From contig JAFXVZ010000033.1 of NCBI GenBank assembly GCA_017534535.1, forward strand, positions 62,001-126,000: a stretch of 64,000 nt of DNA, given 5' to 3'. The stretch's first letter is position 1. Every line of letters begins with the position of its first letter. A program made the position numbers and the translations under genes. The DNA is from Bacteroidaceae bacterium. Lineage in GTDB: Bacteria > Bacteroidota > Bacteroidia > Bacteroidales > Bacteroidaceae. Shown in pieces: positions 41,926-51,112 of the stretch. Below the pieces are notes generated by a model. It did no database searches. It saw nothing but the letters and a program-made list of their open reading frames with translations, and had not been told where the DNA came from.

Positions 41926-44214
41926 CTACTTTTGAAAATTCTTGTGCATAGCTGCTGCAGCACGTCTGCCGTCACCCATAGCTAAGATTACGGTAGCACC
42001 ACCGCGAACGATATCGCCACCAGCAAAGAGGGTAGGGATAGACGACTGCATGTCATCGTTCACCACAATGGTACCTTTCCTTCCCAACTCCAGTCCTTCT
42101 ACAGAACGAGGAACAATAGGATTAGGTGATACACCCACTGCTACGATTACCAAATCTGCGTCGAGTGTTTCTGTAGCCCCAGGAATAGGCTCAGGACTTC
42201 TTCTGCCCGATGCATCAGGCTCACCCAACTGCATCTTCTGCAATACCACCTGCTTCACCTTACCCTGCTCATCAGCCAAGTATTCCAAAGGGTTGTGGAG
42301 CGTCAAGAACTGAACACCTTCTTCTTTCGCATGTTTCACCTCTTCCTTGCGGGCTGGCATCTCGTTCTCTGAACGACGATAAACGATAGTGGCACTTTCG
42401 GCACCTAGACGGAGAGCCGTACGGACAGAGTCCATAGCAGTGTTACCACCACCCACAACCACAACGTGCTTGCCGAATGGAACTGGAGTGTCTGTATCTT
42501 CACTGGCTGCATCCATCAAGTTCACACGAGTCAAGAACTCGTTAGATGACAATACGTTGATGAGGTTCTCACCAGGGATGTGCATAAAGTTAGGCAAACC
42601 GGCACCGCTGGCTACATAGATACCCTGGAAGCCATCAACTTCCAACTGCTTGGTGCTGATTGTCTTACCGATGATGCAGTCCTTCACGAACTTTACACCC
42701 ATCTTGCTCAAGTTCTCAATTTCCACATCTACAATTTTGTTAGGCAGACGGAACTCAGGAATACCATATTTCAATACGCCACCAATCTCATGCAGTGCTT
42801 CGAATACGGTTACATCATACCCCAATTTTGCCATATCCCCAGCAAATGAGAGTCCTGAAGGACCAGAACCTACTACTGCAATCTTAATTCCGTTCTTTTC
42901 TGCTATCTCAGGAGTAGCCAACTGTCCACTCTCACGCTCATAGTCAGCAGCAAAGCGCTCCAGATAACCAATTGCTACAGCCTCACCCTTAGTCTTAAGG
43001 TGAATACAGTGAGACTCGCATTGCTTCTCCTGTGGACAAACACGTCCACAAACAGCTGGCAGAGCACTGGTCTCACGCAAAGTCTTGGCAGCTTCCAAGA
43101 AGTTGCCACGCTCGATGTTCTTTACAAAACGAGGAATGTTGATGTTTACCGGACAGCCTTCTACACAACCAGGATTCGGGCAGTCCAAGCAACGCTTGGC
43201 CTCTACCAATGCCTGCTCTTTGGTCAAGCCCTGGTTCACCTCCTCTTTTCTTGAGTGAGCACGATAGGCAGGATCTAGCTCGTTCATCTTCACGCGAGGA
43301 ATCGCCATACGCTCCTTTGGTTTCATGCTGGCTCTCAGCTCTACACGCCAAGCGGCATCACGACTCTTCTCATCGGCTTCAGACTTTTGCTGGCAATTGG
43401 CTTCATATTTCTCTAATTCAGCACGCTCTTCTGGTTTGTATGCACCCATACGCTTCATCATCTCGTCGAAGTCCACTTTGTGGCCATCGAACTCAGGACC
43501 ATCAACGCATACGAACTTAGTCTGTCCATCAATGGTAACACGGCAGGCACCACACATACCAGTGCCATCCACCATAATTGTATTCAGGGAAACATCAGTA
43601 GGAATCTCATACTTTTTGGTTAGCAAGCACACGAATTTCATCATGATGGCAGGACCAATGGCAAAGCACTTATCCACTTTCTCACGCTTGATAACGCTCT
43701 CGATACCTTCAGTTACCAAACCCTTATTGCCGTAGGAACCGTCGTCGGTCATAATGATTACCTCGTCTGAGCTAGCTCTCATCTCATTCTCCATGATGAT
43801 GAGTTCTTTGCTACGACCAGCCAATACTGTAATTACTCGATTACCGGCAGCTTTCAGAGCCTGAACGATAGGTAGCATAGGAGCTACACCTACACCACCA
43901 CCAGCACAAACTACGGTACCGAAGTTCTCGATGTGAGTGGGTTGCCCCAGCGGACCTACAATGTCGGTGATGTAATCACCCTCGTTCAGGTTGCAGAGTT
44001 TGGTGGAAGAGAGTCCTACCTTCTGCACCACCAGTGTAATGGTTCCCTGCTTGGTGTCTGCTTCAGCAATGGTCAGTGGAATACGTTCACCCTTTTCTCC
44101 AATGCGGATAATCACAAAATTGCCAGCCTTGCGTGACTGGGCGATGAGGGGTGCTTCAACAACAATCTTAAATACCTTGTCGGAGTATTGCTCCTTGCTA
44201 ACTATTTTGTTCAT
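41926..44214 (-). CDS. Fused DHODB-like / GltD-like flavoprotein (NfnAB-like)
   Basis: 762 residues from MNKIVSKEQYS (ATG 44214); the frame extends to 44370 but runs back into the serS terminator. Residues ~1-280 match dihydroorotate-dehydrogenase electron-transfer subunits (FAD/NAD domains and the [2Fe-2S] DGTGMCGACRVTIDG). The remainder is the GltD-type oxidoreductase with [4Fe-4S] Cys clusters (CLDCPNPGCVEGCP, CGRVCPQEKQCESHC), VVGSGPSGLSFAG and VVVVGGGNTAMDS. The same two modules as separate chains form NfnAB, the ferredoxin:NADP bifurcating transhydrogenase. Often named glutamate synthase, but no glutamine amidotransferase subunit is near. Confidence 0.9.
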   Translation of the reverse strand: MNKIVSKEQYSDKVFKIVVEAPLIAQSRKAGNFVIIRIGEKGERIPLTIAEADTKQGTITLVVQKVGLSSTKLCNLNEGDYITDIVGPLGQPTHIENFGTVVCAGGGVGVAPMLPIVQALKAAGNRVITVLAGRSKELIIMENEMRASSDEVIIMTDDGSYGNKGLVTEGIESVIKREKVDKCFAIGPAIMMKFVCLLTKKYEIPTDVSLNTIMVDGTGMCGACRVTIDGQTKFVCVDGPEFDGHKVDFDEMMKRMGAYKPEERAELEKYEANCQQKSEADEKSRDAAWRVELRASMKPKERMAIPRVKMNELDPAYRAHSRKEEVNQGLTKEQALVEAKRCLDCPNPGCVEGCPVNINIPRFVKNIERGNFLEAAKTLRETSALPAVCGRVCPQEKQCESHCIHLKTKGEAVAIGYLERFAADYERESGQLATPEIAEKNGIKIAVVGSGPSGLSFAGDMAKLGYDVTVFEALHEIGGVLKYGIPEFRLPNKIVDVEIENLSKMGVKFVKDCIIGKTISTKQLEVDGFQGIYVASGAGLPNFMHIPGENLINVLSSNEFLTRVNLMDAASEDTDTPVPFGKHVVVVGGGNTAMDSVRTALRLGAESATIVYRRSENEMPARKEEVKHAKEEGVQFLTLHNPLEYLADEQGKVKQVVLQKMQLGEPDASGRRSPEPIPGATETLDADLVIVAVGVSPNPIVPRSVEGLELGRKGTIVVNDDMQSSIPTLFAGGDIVRGGATVILAMGDGRRAAAAMHKNFQK

Positions 44215-44335
44215 TTCTTTAATAAATTGGTTATCATAATTGCCGTTTTCTTTCTTTTTGAAAGACGCTGCAAATTTACAGCTAATTTCTGACATAGTAA
44301 AAGAAAACCGATTATTTTTTATGTTTCCCAAAAAT

Positions 44336-44359
44336 AAAAGCTGCGATTTCGCAGCTTTT
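44336..44359 (-). terminator. Terminator of serS
   Basis: Perfect stem AAAAGCTGCG / CGCAGCTTTT with loop 4 bases. It lies inside the longest possible frame of the next gene, which is the reason the later start was chosen there. Confidence 0.88.
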
Positions 44360-44452
44360 ATAATCGTCAATTGTCATTTATTGGAGCTATTAGCGCAAAG
44401 CCAAGCATGCTTGAGCTATGCCGAGTTTCGATAAATAGGAAGTAGTCGATTG

Positions 44453-45769
44453 TCAATCAATATACTCAAACCCGGTGTATGGAATCAGAGCCTTCGGCAT
44501 ACGGATACCCTTCTCCGTCTGATTGTTCTCTAACAAAGCTGCCACGATGCGAGGTAAAGCCAAAGCTGAGCCATTCAGTGTATGGCAAAGCTCAACCTTC
44601 TTGTCTGCATTACGATACCGGCATTTCAAGCGGTTGGCTTGATAAGTGTCAAAGTTGGATACTGAACTAACTTCCAACCAACGCTGCTGAGCCTCAGAAT
44701 ATACCTCGAAGTCATAACAGATGGCAGCAGTAAAACTCATGTCGCCACCACACAACCGCAAAATTCTGTATGGCAACTCCAACTTCTGCAACAAGCCCTC
44801 CACGTGTTCCAGCATTTCTTGATGACTCTGTCTTGAGTGTTCAGGCTTGTCGATGCGTACCAACTCAACCTTAGAAAATTCATGCAGACGATTCAGACCA
44901 CGCACATCCTTACCATATGAACCAGCCTCGCGGCGGAAACACTCAGTATAAGCGCAATTCTTGATAGGCAACTCCTTCTCGTCCAGAATCACATCTCGAT
45001 AGATATTGGTCACGGGCACCTCAGCAGTAGGAATCAGGTAGAAGTTATCCACCTGGCAGTGATACATCTGACCTTCCTTGTCTGGCAACTGACCTGTGCC
45101 ATAACCAGAATCCTCATTAACCACAGTAGGGGGCTGAATCTCGCGATAGCCACTCTTGCCGGCTTCATCCAGGAAGAAATTAATCAGCGCACGCTGCAGG
45201 CGAGCGCCCTTACCTTTATATACTGGGAAACCAGCACCAGTGATTTTCACACCCAGGTCGAAGTCAATGAGGTCATATTTTTTAGCCAACTCCCAGTGAG
45301 GCAATGGGTTGCTGATTCCCAATGACGGGTTCACGTTCCAGTTGCCAACTGTGTCACTGTCAGTACAATCTTTCAAGTTGCTCTTCACCACCAGGTTATC
45401 CTCAGCAACAGCACCCTCAGGTACCTCGTCGTAAGGCACGTTAGGAATGGTGTACAGCAACAGCTTCAAGTCTTCGGCTGCTTTGTCCATTTCAGCCTGC
45501 AAAGACTTGTTCGTTTCCTTCAGTTCTGCCACACGAGCCTTAGCGGTCTCAGCCTCCTCTTTTTTGCCCTCCTTCATCAGCATGCCAATGCTTTTCGACA
45601 GGCGGTTTGCCTCTGCAAGGTTATTGTCAAGCACCGTCTGTGTGCTGCGACGCTTGTCGTTGAAAGCCAGTACCTGCTCAATTGTTTCCTTTGCATTATT
45701 GAAATGCTTCTTCTCCAAGCCTTTGATAATCTTCTCAGTATTATCGGTGATTTGTTTGATGGTAAGCAT
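44453..45769 (-). CDS. serS: Seryl-tRNA synthetase
   Basis: 438 residues. N-terminal coiled-coil arm (~30-110, alternating Lys/Glu helices) that holds the tRNA variable arm; class II core with motif 2 CFRREAGSYGKDVRGLNRLHEF and motif 3 LNGSALALPRIVAALLEN. Start MLTIKQITDN is the usual one in the phylum. Follows rplU-rpmA but is separated from them by the terminator at 45806. Confidence 0.97.
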   Translation of the reverse strand: MLTIKQITDNTEKIIKGLEKKHFNNAKETIEQVLAFNDKRRSTQTVLDNNLAEANRLSKSIGMLMKEGKKEEAETAKARVAELKETNKSLQAEMDKAAEDLKLLLYTIPNVPYDEVPEGAVAEDNLVVKSNLKDCTDSDTVGNWNVNPSLGISNPLPHWELAKKYDLIDFDLGVKITGAGFPVYKGKGARLQRALINFFLDEAGKSGYREIQPPTVVNEDSGYGTGQLPDKEGQMYHCQVDNFYLIPTAEVPVTNIYRDVILDEKELPIKNCAYTECFRREAGSYGKDVRGLNRLHEFSKVELVRIDKPEHSRQSHQEMLEHVEGLLQKLELPYRILRLCGGDMSFTAAICYDFEVYSEAQQRWLEVSSVSNFDTYQANRLKCRYRNADKKVELCHTLNGSALALPRIVAALLENNQTEKGIRMPKALIPYTGFEYID

Positions 45770-45805
45770 ATCCTATACTTGTTTATTATCAATTATTTTT
45801 AATAG

Positions 45806-45838
45806 AAAGGGATGCAACTTTTCCAATCGCATCCCTTT
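45806..45838 (-). terminator. Terminator of rplU-rpmA
   Basis: AAAGGGATGC (45806-45815) pairs with GCATCCCTTT (45829-45838). Confidence 0.8.
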
Positions 45839-45863
45839 CGTTTATTCATAAACCGCTTCGTTG

Positions 45864-46136
45864 TTATGCCTCTGCTACTACTTCAGCTGGGATAACGTTT
45901 ACGAAGCGCTTGTCTTCACGCTTAACCTGGAACTGAACTGTTCCGTCAACTAATGCGTACAGAGTGTGGTCGCTACCCATACCGATATTCTTACCAGGAT
46001 GGAACTGAGTACCTCTCTGACGAACAATGATGTTACCAGCCTTGCATGCCTGGCCACCGAACAACTTAACGCCTAATCGTTTGCTATGTGATTCGCGTCC
46101 GTTCTTAGAACTACTAACACCTTTTTTATGTGCCAT
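45864..46136 (-). CDS. rpmA: 50S ribosomal protein L27
   Basis: 90 residues. [40 protein letters not shown] and [20 protein letters not shown] are the L27 marks; no N-terminal pro-sequence as in Firmicutes. 21 bp after rplU, one operon. Confidence 0.98.
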   Translation of the reverse strand: MAHKKGVSSSKNGRESHSKRLGVKLFGGQACKAGNIIVRQRGTQFHPGKNIGMGSDHTLYALVDGTVQFQVKREDKRFVNVIPAEVVAEA

Positions 46137-46157
46137 ATCTTTTCTACTTTTTAATGT

Positions 46158-46475
46158 TTATGCAATAATTTCCTTAATCACGATCTCGGTAAATTGCTCG
46201 CGGTGACCGTTTAATTTGCGCAACCCTTTTCTTCTCTTCTTATGGAAGACCAGCACCTTGTCGCCCTTTACCATCTTTGATTTTACCTCAGCCACAACCT
46301 TTGCGCCTTCTACCACTGGAGTACCCACGGTGATTGCACCTTCGTTGTCAACTAATAATACTCTGTCAAATTCTACTGCATCACCATTTTCAACATCGTG
46401 CAGCAGATTAACGAACATCTTCTTGCCTGCTTCTACTCTATACTGCAGACCTTTGATTTCTACAATTGCGTACAT
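46158..46475 (-). CDS. rplU: 50S ribosomal protein L21
   Basis: 105 residues. [20 protein letters not shown] at the start and [20 protein letters not shown] with the basic rRNA-binding end. First gene of the L21-L27 operon; the leader in front has a hairpin that may serve autogenous control. Confidence 0.98.
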   Translation of the reverse strand: MYAIVEIKGLQYRVEAGKKMFVNLLHDVENGDAVEFDRVLLVDNEGAITVGTPVVEGAKVVAEVKSKMVKGDKVLVFHKKRRKGLRKLNGHREQFTEIVIKEIIA

Positions 46476-46506
46476 TTATTTTTAATTGTAAAAGTTAGCT
46501 CCGTCG

Positions 46507-46520
46507 GGTGGTCGGCCACC
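46507..46520 (-). promoter_or_regulatory. L21 leader hairpin
   Basis: GGTGG-CCGA-CCACC stem-loop 31 bp before the rplU start (minus strand), within a ~85-nt GC-rich leader that starts after the -7 box. Ribosomal-protein operon leaders of this kind can bind the protein itself; a match to a named leader class is not claimed. Confidence 0.5.
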
Positions 46521-46563
46521 TCAGCCAATCGCTTAATCGAACCCGATGCGGAATAATCGGCTG

Positions 46564-46571
46564 CAAAATTA
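46564..46571 (-). promoter_or_regulatory. -7 box of rplU-rpmA
   Basis: TAATTTTG on the minus strand, 89 bp before the start codon; CTTGG stands at the -33 distance. Confidence 0.5.
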
Positions 46572-46615
46572 CAACAATTATTCCGAACCACCAAGCTTTT
46601 CTCTATATTTTTTTA

Positions 46616-48193
46616 TCAGGTAATTTGATAGAGCACCCACATGAGGGCACTGCCGACAACCGACATGAAGGGTACCAAGAGCATGGCAAGCAACAGAGCA
46701 TAGGCTCCCATATATAATAAGGTACGCTTGAAGGCGTTCTTCCAAGTGAGGTTGAAAAACTGTTTTAAATCCCAGGTGAGGAACATAAAACCTGCTCCTG
46801 TGTCGAATGAGTGGCTAAAGTCTGGCGTTTGTGTACACAAAAGTGAAATGAGTTGTAGCCATAAGAGTTGCGAACCAATGAACGTGAACAACAGTATATA
46901 TTCTGCAAGGTTGGTTTTCATGTTCACACGAGTGGTGCGGAAGCTCCTTCGCGCACAGAATACTAAAGCTGGAATTAACAGAATAATGGTCACTGCCTTG
47001 TTCATGTTAAAGAAGTTTTTAATCATATCTACAATCGCATAGAGCCACGTTCCTTCGTGGTAGTATTTCTCCTCAAACTTTTCAACTACTGCCGCGTTAT
47101 TTGCAGCAAGGCGAGCGCCCCATCCTAAAATGCCTTCTACATCTTTAACATTCTCCATTAATGCCTCCGACAATCTCACGCTATCGCCTTTCGTCATAGC
47201 CGACATGATTTGGCGCATCACCAGGATGCTGTCCTCCTTACTCATAAATCGGGTTGCTCCTTGCATTCTCATGATGCTGTCCGCCATTTCCAGCGCTCTT
47301 GCCGAATTTTGCTCACGCTTGATGGCTAACGCCTCGTTTGCCAACTTGTTAATTTCAAACAGCTGGGGTACGATATTGGTATTTACCGAGTCTGCAACCA
47401 ACTTCTGGCTGATAGCAGGGATATCCTCTAATTTAATTACCTCCTCTTTCGCAAACGATTTGGGGTCAAGCAGATGAGCTGCAACCAGATAGATGGTGGC
47501 AAGCACGAAGATGGTTTGGAAAGGCTTATGATAGTCTTTCCTTTTGCCGCTCAGGTAGTCTCGCACCATATAGCCAGGTCTCCAGAATAGCTCCAGAAAG
47601 TTACGCATAAAGCCATGTTCGATGTTAATGGCTTCCGACAGAATGTTCTTGAACAAATCTTTGATGTCGAAGCGTGGAGTCTTGTGTGTCTGTCCGCAAG
47701 TAGGGCAGAAGTTGCCTTCATAGGTCTCCCCGCAGTTCAGGCAAACATGTTCCTCCGAGCTATGCTTTGGTTTGTGTGACAAGCCCTTGATTTGCTTAAA
47801 ATGTACCCATCGGGTATATTTTTTCAAGGTGTTACCCAACCATCCATAGTTATGATAGGGGTATGGCTGACTCAGCAAAGGCAGTAGTCTGATGTCTTTC
47901 AAAAGTTGTCGGTAGGGCAATGATTTAAAAACTGTAGCATTAGTACTACCATCTAACCATCCGCAAAAATGGACGCTTGCCTCTTTGGCAGCCTGCTGCG
48001 CCTCCACATTGTTGCCAATCATTAAAGCATATTTCTTCGGCCCCTTCAACTCCTTCAGGCGTTTGTTGATGGTTTTCTTAGATGGTGTGAGGTCAATTAC
48101 TTTTGCCCCCAACTTACACAACTTCTCCTTCACCTCCGATAACTCGGTGCTACTTAGTTTCTCATCAAACAGGTAATACAGGTAATCTTTCAT
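46616..48193 (-). CDS. DUF3667 membrane protein with degenerate HAD-like N-terminus
   Basis: 525 residues. Starts MKDYLYYLFDEKL like the next gene, but the DxD nucleophile signature of HAD phosphatases is gone and the N-terminal domain is only ~115 residues; it keeps the later part (ALMIGNNVEAQQAAKEAS, FCGWLDGST). Then a zinc ribbon C-x2-C ... C-x2-C (HVCLNCGETYEGNFCPTCGQ), the amphipathic IEHGFMRNFLELFWRPGYMVRDYLSGKRKDY in DUF3667 style, and TM helices at ~250, ~415, ~440, ~490-520. A tandem paralogue of 48215-49900. Confidence 0.8.
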   Translation of the reverse strand: MKDYLYYLFDEKLSSTELSEVKEKLCKLGAKVIDLTPSKKTINKRLKELKGPKKYALMIGNNVEAQQAAKEASVHFCGWLDGSTNATVFKSLPYRQLLKDIRLLPLLSQPYPYHNYGWLGNTLKKYTRWVHFKQIKGLSHKPKHSSEEHVCLNCGETYEGNFCPTCGQTHKTPRFDIKDLFKNILSEAINIEHGFMRNFLELFWRPGYMVRDYLSGKRKDYHKPFQTIFVLATIYLVAAHLLDPKSFAKEEVIKLEDIPAISQKLVADSVNTNIVPQLFEINKLANEALAIKREQNSARALEMADSIMRMQGATRFMSKEDSILVMRQIMSAMTKGDSVRLSEALMENVKDVEGILGWGARLAANNAAVVEKFEEKYYHEGTWLYAIVDMIKNFFNMNKAVTIILLIPALVFCARRSFRTTRVNMKTNLAEYILLFTFIGSQLLWLQLISLLCTQTPDFSHSFDTGAGFMFLTWDLKQFFNLTWKNAFKRTLLYMGAYALLLAMLLVPFMSVVGSALMWVLYQIT

Positions 48194-48214
48194 AATCCAC
48201 TCTTTCTAATGTTT

Positions 48215-49900
48215 TTATGTAAAAGCTACTATTAAGGTCGCAATCACCAGTGCGATTATAGCCACTAGCCCAATGAAAAGCAGTGTTAAACAAATAAAAG
48301 TTTTCAGTGTACTCTTAAATGCTTTCCACCATCCCAGGTTAAACAACTGTTTGAAGTTGCGCATCATCAACAAAAACTCAATAGTTGTACTGCCAAGAAA
48401 CGGAATATTGGAAGATATACTTTTGGCCTCCACTATCCCCGTGAAAGGTAATAAAACAATGTCTTTCATAATGATCTGACTCCCAAAGTATCCATAGATA
48501 AATACATATTCCGACACATTCAATAGTTGGTTTGTGCGTGTTTGACGGAACACTTTTTTCGTAGCAAAGATGTAAAATGGCATGATGGCGATAAACAAAA
48601 AGGCCTGATTGTCTGCAACCCATCCCGTCAACAAGTCTTTAAGAGCATAAAGAAAAGTGCCCTCGTGCATCTGCTCATTATACCAATCCTCCATTTTGTC
48701 CATCAGAGATGGCACCTTAGGTTCATTGGTTACTACCATATCTTCTTTTATCTCTAAAGAGTCCTCTTGGACAACGACGATTTCACTAAAAACTGAGTCC
48801 AGTCTGTTTTCTAAATTGTCTTTAACTTCTTTACTATTGCCCAGCGATGAAGGTACCAGCAGATGCCCAGCTATAAGGTAAAGTGCCGCCATCACTAGTA
48901 ATAGCGAAAAAGGCTTGTAGTAACGGCTCCGTTTACCTTGGATAAAGTCCTTCACCATGTAACCTGGACGATAGATCAGCTCATAGCAAGTGCCCAAAAA
49001 ACCACTTTCAATACTGAAAAACGATGAAAACAAATTACAGAAAGCACTCTTCAGTGTAATGCGTCCAGTCTTGGCTGCTTGCCCGCAACTCGGGCAGTAA
49101 TCACCTGCATACCTGTCACCGCAGTTTTGGCAAATATGCGCTTGCTTGTTTTCCAAGGGTTTTTCCTGTAAGCCCCTGATTTGCCTAATGAAGTACGCTC
49201 TGCGTTTAGCCTCCCATCGTTTTGGCAACCAAGTCTTTTTGTGCTTCCCTTTCTTTTGCAGCAAAGGCAAAAGTGTTAAGTCATTCAGTATCTGTCTGTG
49301 TGGATAGGCAGCTAACTCTTCACGTGTGGTCAATCCATTCAGTACTCCACAAAAGTCTATGCCGGTATTTCGAGCCGTTTCGGCATCCACTGTGCTGTCC
49401 CCAATATAAAGTGCCAACTCTTTTTTAGCTTTTAATTTCTTCAGTGCTGCCTTTACTCCTTGTGGATGAGGCTTGGCATGCTTCACATCCTCACCACCAA
49501 TGATAACGTCTATAAAACCTTTGGGGAAATAACGTTCCATTACCCCCTCAATCCGGTAACGATATTTGGTTGAAATGATGGCAATCTTGCAGCCCAACAC
49601 CTTCAGTTTGGTCAGCACTTCTACCGTCTCGGGAAAAAGAACAGTGTTGTCGTTCATGTATTTGTCTGCCTCACGGGTATATTCCAATTTCCAAGCTGCC
49701 AATTGCTCAGGATTATTCACTCCTGTTAGGATGGCAAACGAATCCTCTAGTGTTTTGCCTATCGTTCTCTTGATTTCCATCTCTGTTACCTGTTCATATC
49801 CGTGACGGTGCAGCACATTGGTGAAGCACATCACGATACCTTTCGACGAGTCAGCAAGTGTCAAGTCGAAATCAAACAGATAATAGAGGTAGTCTTTCAT
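48215..49900 (-). CDS. HAD phosphatase fused to DUF3667 zinc-ribbon membrane domain
   Basis: 561 residues from ATG 49900 (MKDYLYYLFDFDLTLADS); the frame opens further up but that part is not protein-like. HAD domain (~1-215): motif I DFDLTLADS, motif II AIISTK, Lys in KHAKPHPQG, motif IV YIGDSTVDAETARN, a complete phosphoglycolate-phosphatase type. Then the zinc ribbon HICQNCGDRYAGDYCPSCGQ, the DUF3667 segment IYRPGYMVKDFIQGKRSRY and ~5 TM helices. The phosphatase head is on the cytoplasmic side if the membrane part follows the usual topology. Substrate unknown. Confidence 0.85.
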   Translation of the reverse strand: MKDYLYYLFDFDLTLADSSKGIVMCFTNVLHRHGYEQVTEMEIKRTIGKTLEDSFAILTGVNNPEQLAAWKLEYTREADKYMNDNTVLFPETVEVLTKLKVLGCKIAIISTKYRYRIEGVMERYFPKGFIDVIIGGEDVKHAKPHPQGVKAALKKLKAKKELALYIGDSTVDAETARNTGIDFCGVLNGLTTREELAAYPHRQILNDLTLLPLLQKKGKHKKTWLPKRWEAKRRAYFIRQIRGLQEKPLENKQAHICQNCGDRYAGDYCPSCGQAAKTGRITLKSAFCNLFSSFFSIESGFLGTCYELIYRPGYMVKDFIQGKRSRYYKPFSLLLVMAALYLIAGHLLVPSSLGNSKEVKDNLENRLDSVFSEIVVVQEDSLEIKEDMVVTNEPKVPSLMDKMEDWYNEQMHEGTFLYALKDLLTGWVADNQAFLFIAIMPFYIFATKKVFRQTRTNQLLNVSEYVFIYGYFGSQIIMKDIVLLPFTGIVEAKSISSNIPFLGSTTIEFLLMMRNFKQLFNLGWWKAFKSTLKTFICLTLLFIGLVAIIALVIATLIVAFT

Positions 49901-50063
49901 CCTTCTAAGTTTAGTATTGCAAACATACAACAAATCCCTAAGACTACAAAAACTTATCATCAAATTCGTCTTTATTATCTGTTTTTCGTTTTTAGGTGGA
50001 GTTCTCATGGATGGTTAATTATTTTTTAGTTACTTTGCATCAAGATAATAAATTGATTCAGTA

Positions 50064-51083
50064 ATGGGAACATTTGAAAAAGAAATTTCTTTAGTGAGGA
50101 AGAAACCTTGGCTGGTGGCACTCATCAGTGCGTTCTTTGTGGCCTATCCTAATAACGCCTGGTTGTTGTGTGACCTTGACATGTTCGTGAAGCCAGACGA
50201 GCTTGTGCCATTCTTCATTTTCTTCTTCTGCCGTTTGGCCTATTTCTGGTTGCTGATGTGGCTTATCCTCATTTATGATTTCAAGCACATCACTAGCATC
50301 CATTTCATTCGTCATGCAGGCATTAACCTGCTGCTCACGCTTGTTGGATTTGGCATCTATTTTATTGTTACCCATCTGACGGTCAGTTTCGACCATTTCA
50401 TCAGCATCTTGTTCTTCCAGTTTATCGTGATCTGGCTTGTCACTGCACTAATCAGTTACATCAACGTGCTGTTTGAATATCAACTCAAAAAAGAAAAAGA
50501 GATAGAAAGGCTTCAGATCGAGAATCTGGAAAGCCGTTGCAACGCACTCACAAACCAGATAAATCCTCACTTCTTCTTCAACTCACTCAACGGCATTTCG
50601 TCGCTGGTGAGGAAGAAGAACGATGAGAACACCCTGAATTACATCAGCGAATTGTCTGACATCTTCCGCTACATCCTGCAGAGCGAAGGACGCAGCCTGG
50701 TGAAGTTGGATGACGAGCTGAAGTTCGTTGAGGCCTTTGGCCATGTTATGCAGGTACGCTATGGAGAGAAGCTACACATCCAAGTAGATGTGCCGAATGA
50801 CAAACGTGAGCTACAATTGCCCGTATTGTCATTACTCCCTCTGTTAGAGAATGCAGTGACGCACAATATAATAGACAGTGAGCATATCATGAATATCATG
50901 ATTAGTTTGAATGGAGACAATGTACTGAAGGTGAGCAATCCTGTGTATCCCAAGCTTACACCTCCTGTTACCAATGGCACAGGCTTGCGTAACCTTGCCT
51001 CTCGCTTTGAGATGATGCTGGGGAAACAGATTAAGACGAGTAATAATGGAGTCACATACGTAGTTAGCTTACCTTTAGGCTAA
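50064..51083 (+). CDS. LytS-like sensor histidine kinase
   Basis: 339 residues. Four N-terminal TM segments (~15-130) without a periplasmic sensor loop, a linker coiled coil (ISYINVLFEYQLKKEKEIER), then the His_kinase domain with phospho-acceptor His in NQINPHFFFNSLNGISSLV and a terminal ATP-binding domain including LPLLENAVTHN and NGTGLRNLASRFEMM. Paired with the LytTR regulator 30 bp downstream. Confidence 0.93.
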   Translation: MGTFEKEISLVRKKPWLVALISAFFVAYPNNAWLLCDLDMFVKPDELVPFFIFFFCRLAYFWLLMWLILIYDFKHITSIHFIRHAGINLLLTLVGFGIYFIVTHLTVSFDHFISILFFQFIVIWLVTALISYINVLFEYQLKKEKEIERLQIENLESRCNALTNQINPHFFFNSLNGISSLVRKKNDENTLNYISELSDIFRYILQSEGRSLVKLDDELKFVEAFGHVMQVRYGEKLHIQVDVPNDKRELQLPVLSLLPLLENAVTHNIIDSEHIMNIMISLNGDNVLKVSNPVYPKLTPPVTNGTGLRNLASRFEMMLGKQIKTSNNGVTYVVSLPLG

Positions 51084-51112
51084 TTCTCTATTATTCATTA
51101 TTCATTAAAGAA

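Noticed and set aside
44215..44370. Longer N-terminus for the Nfn-like protein
   Set aside because: It would encode through the perfect serS terminator hairpin, and the family begins at MNKIVSKEQYS.
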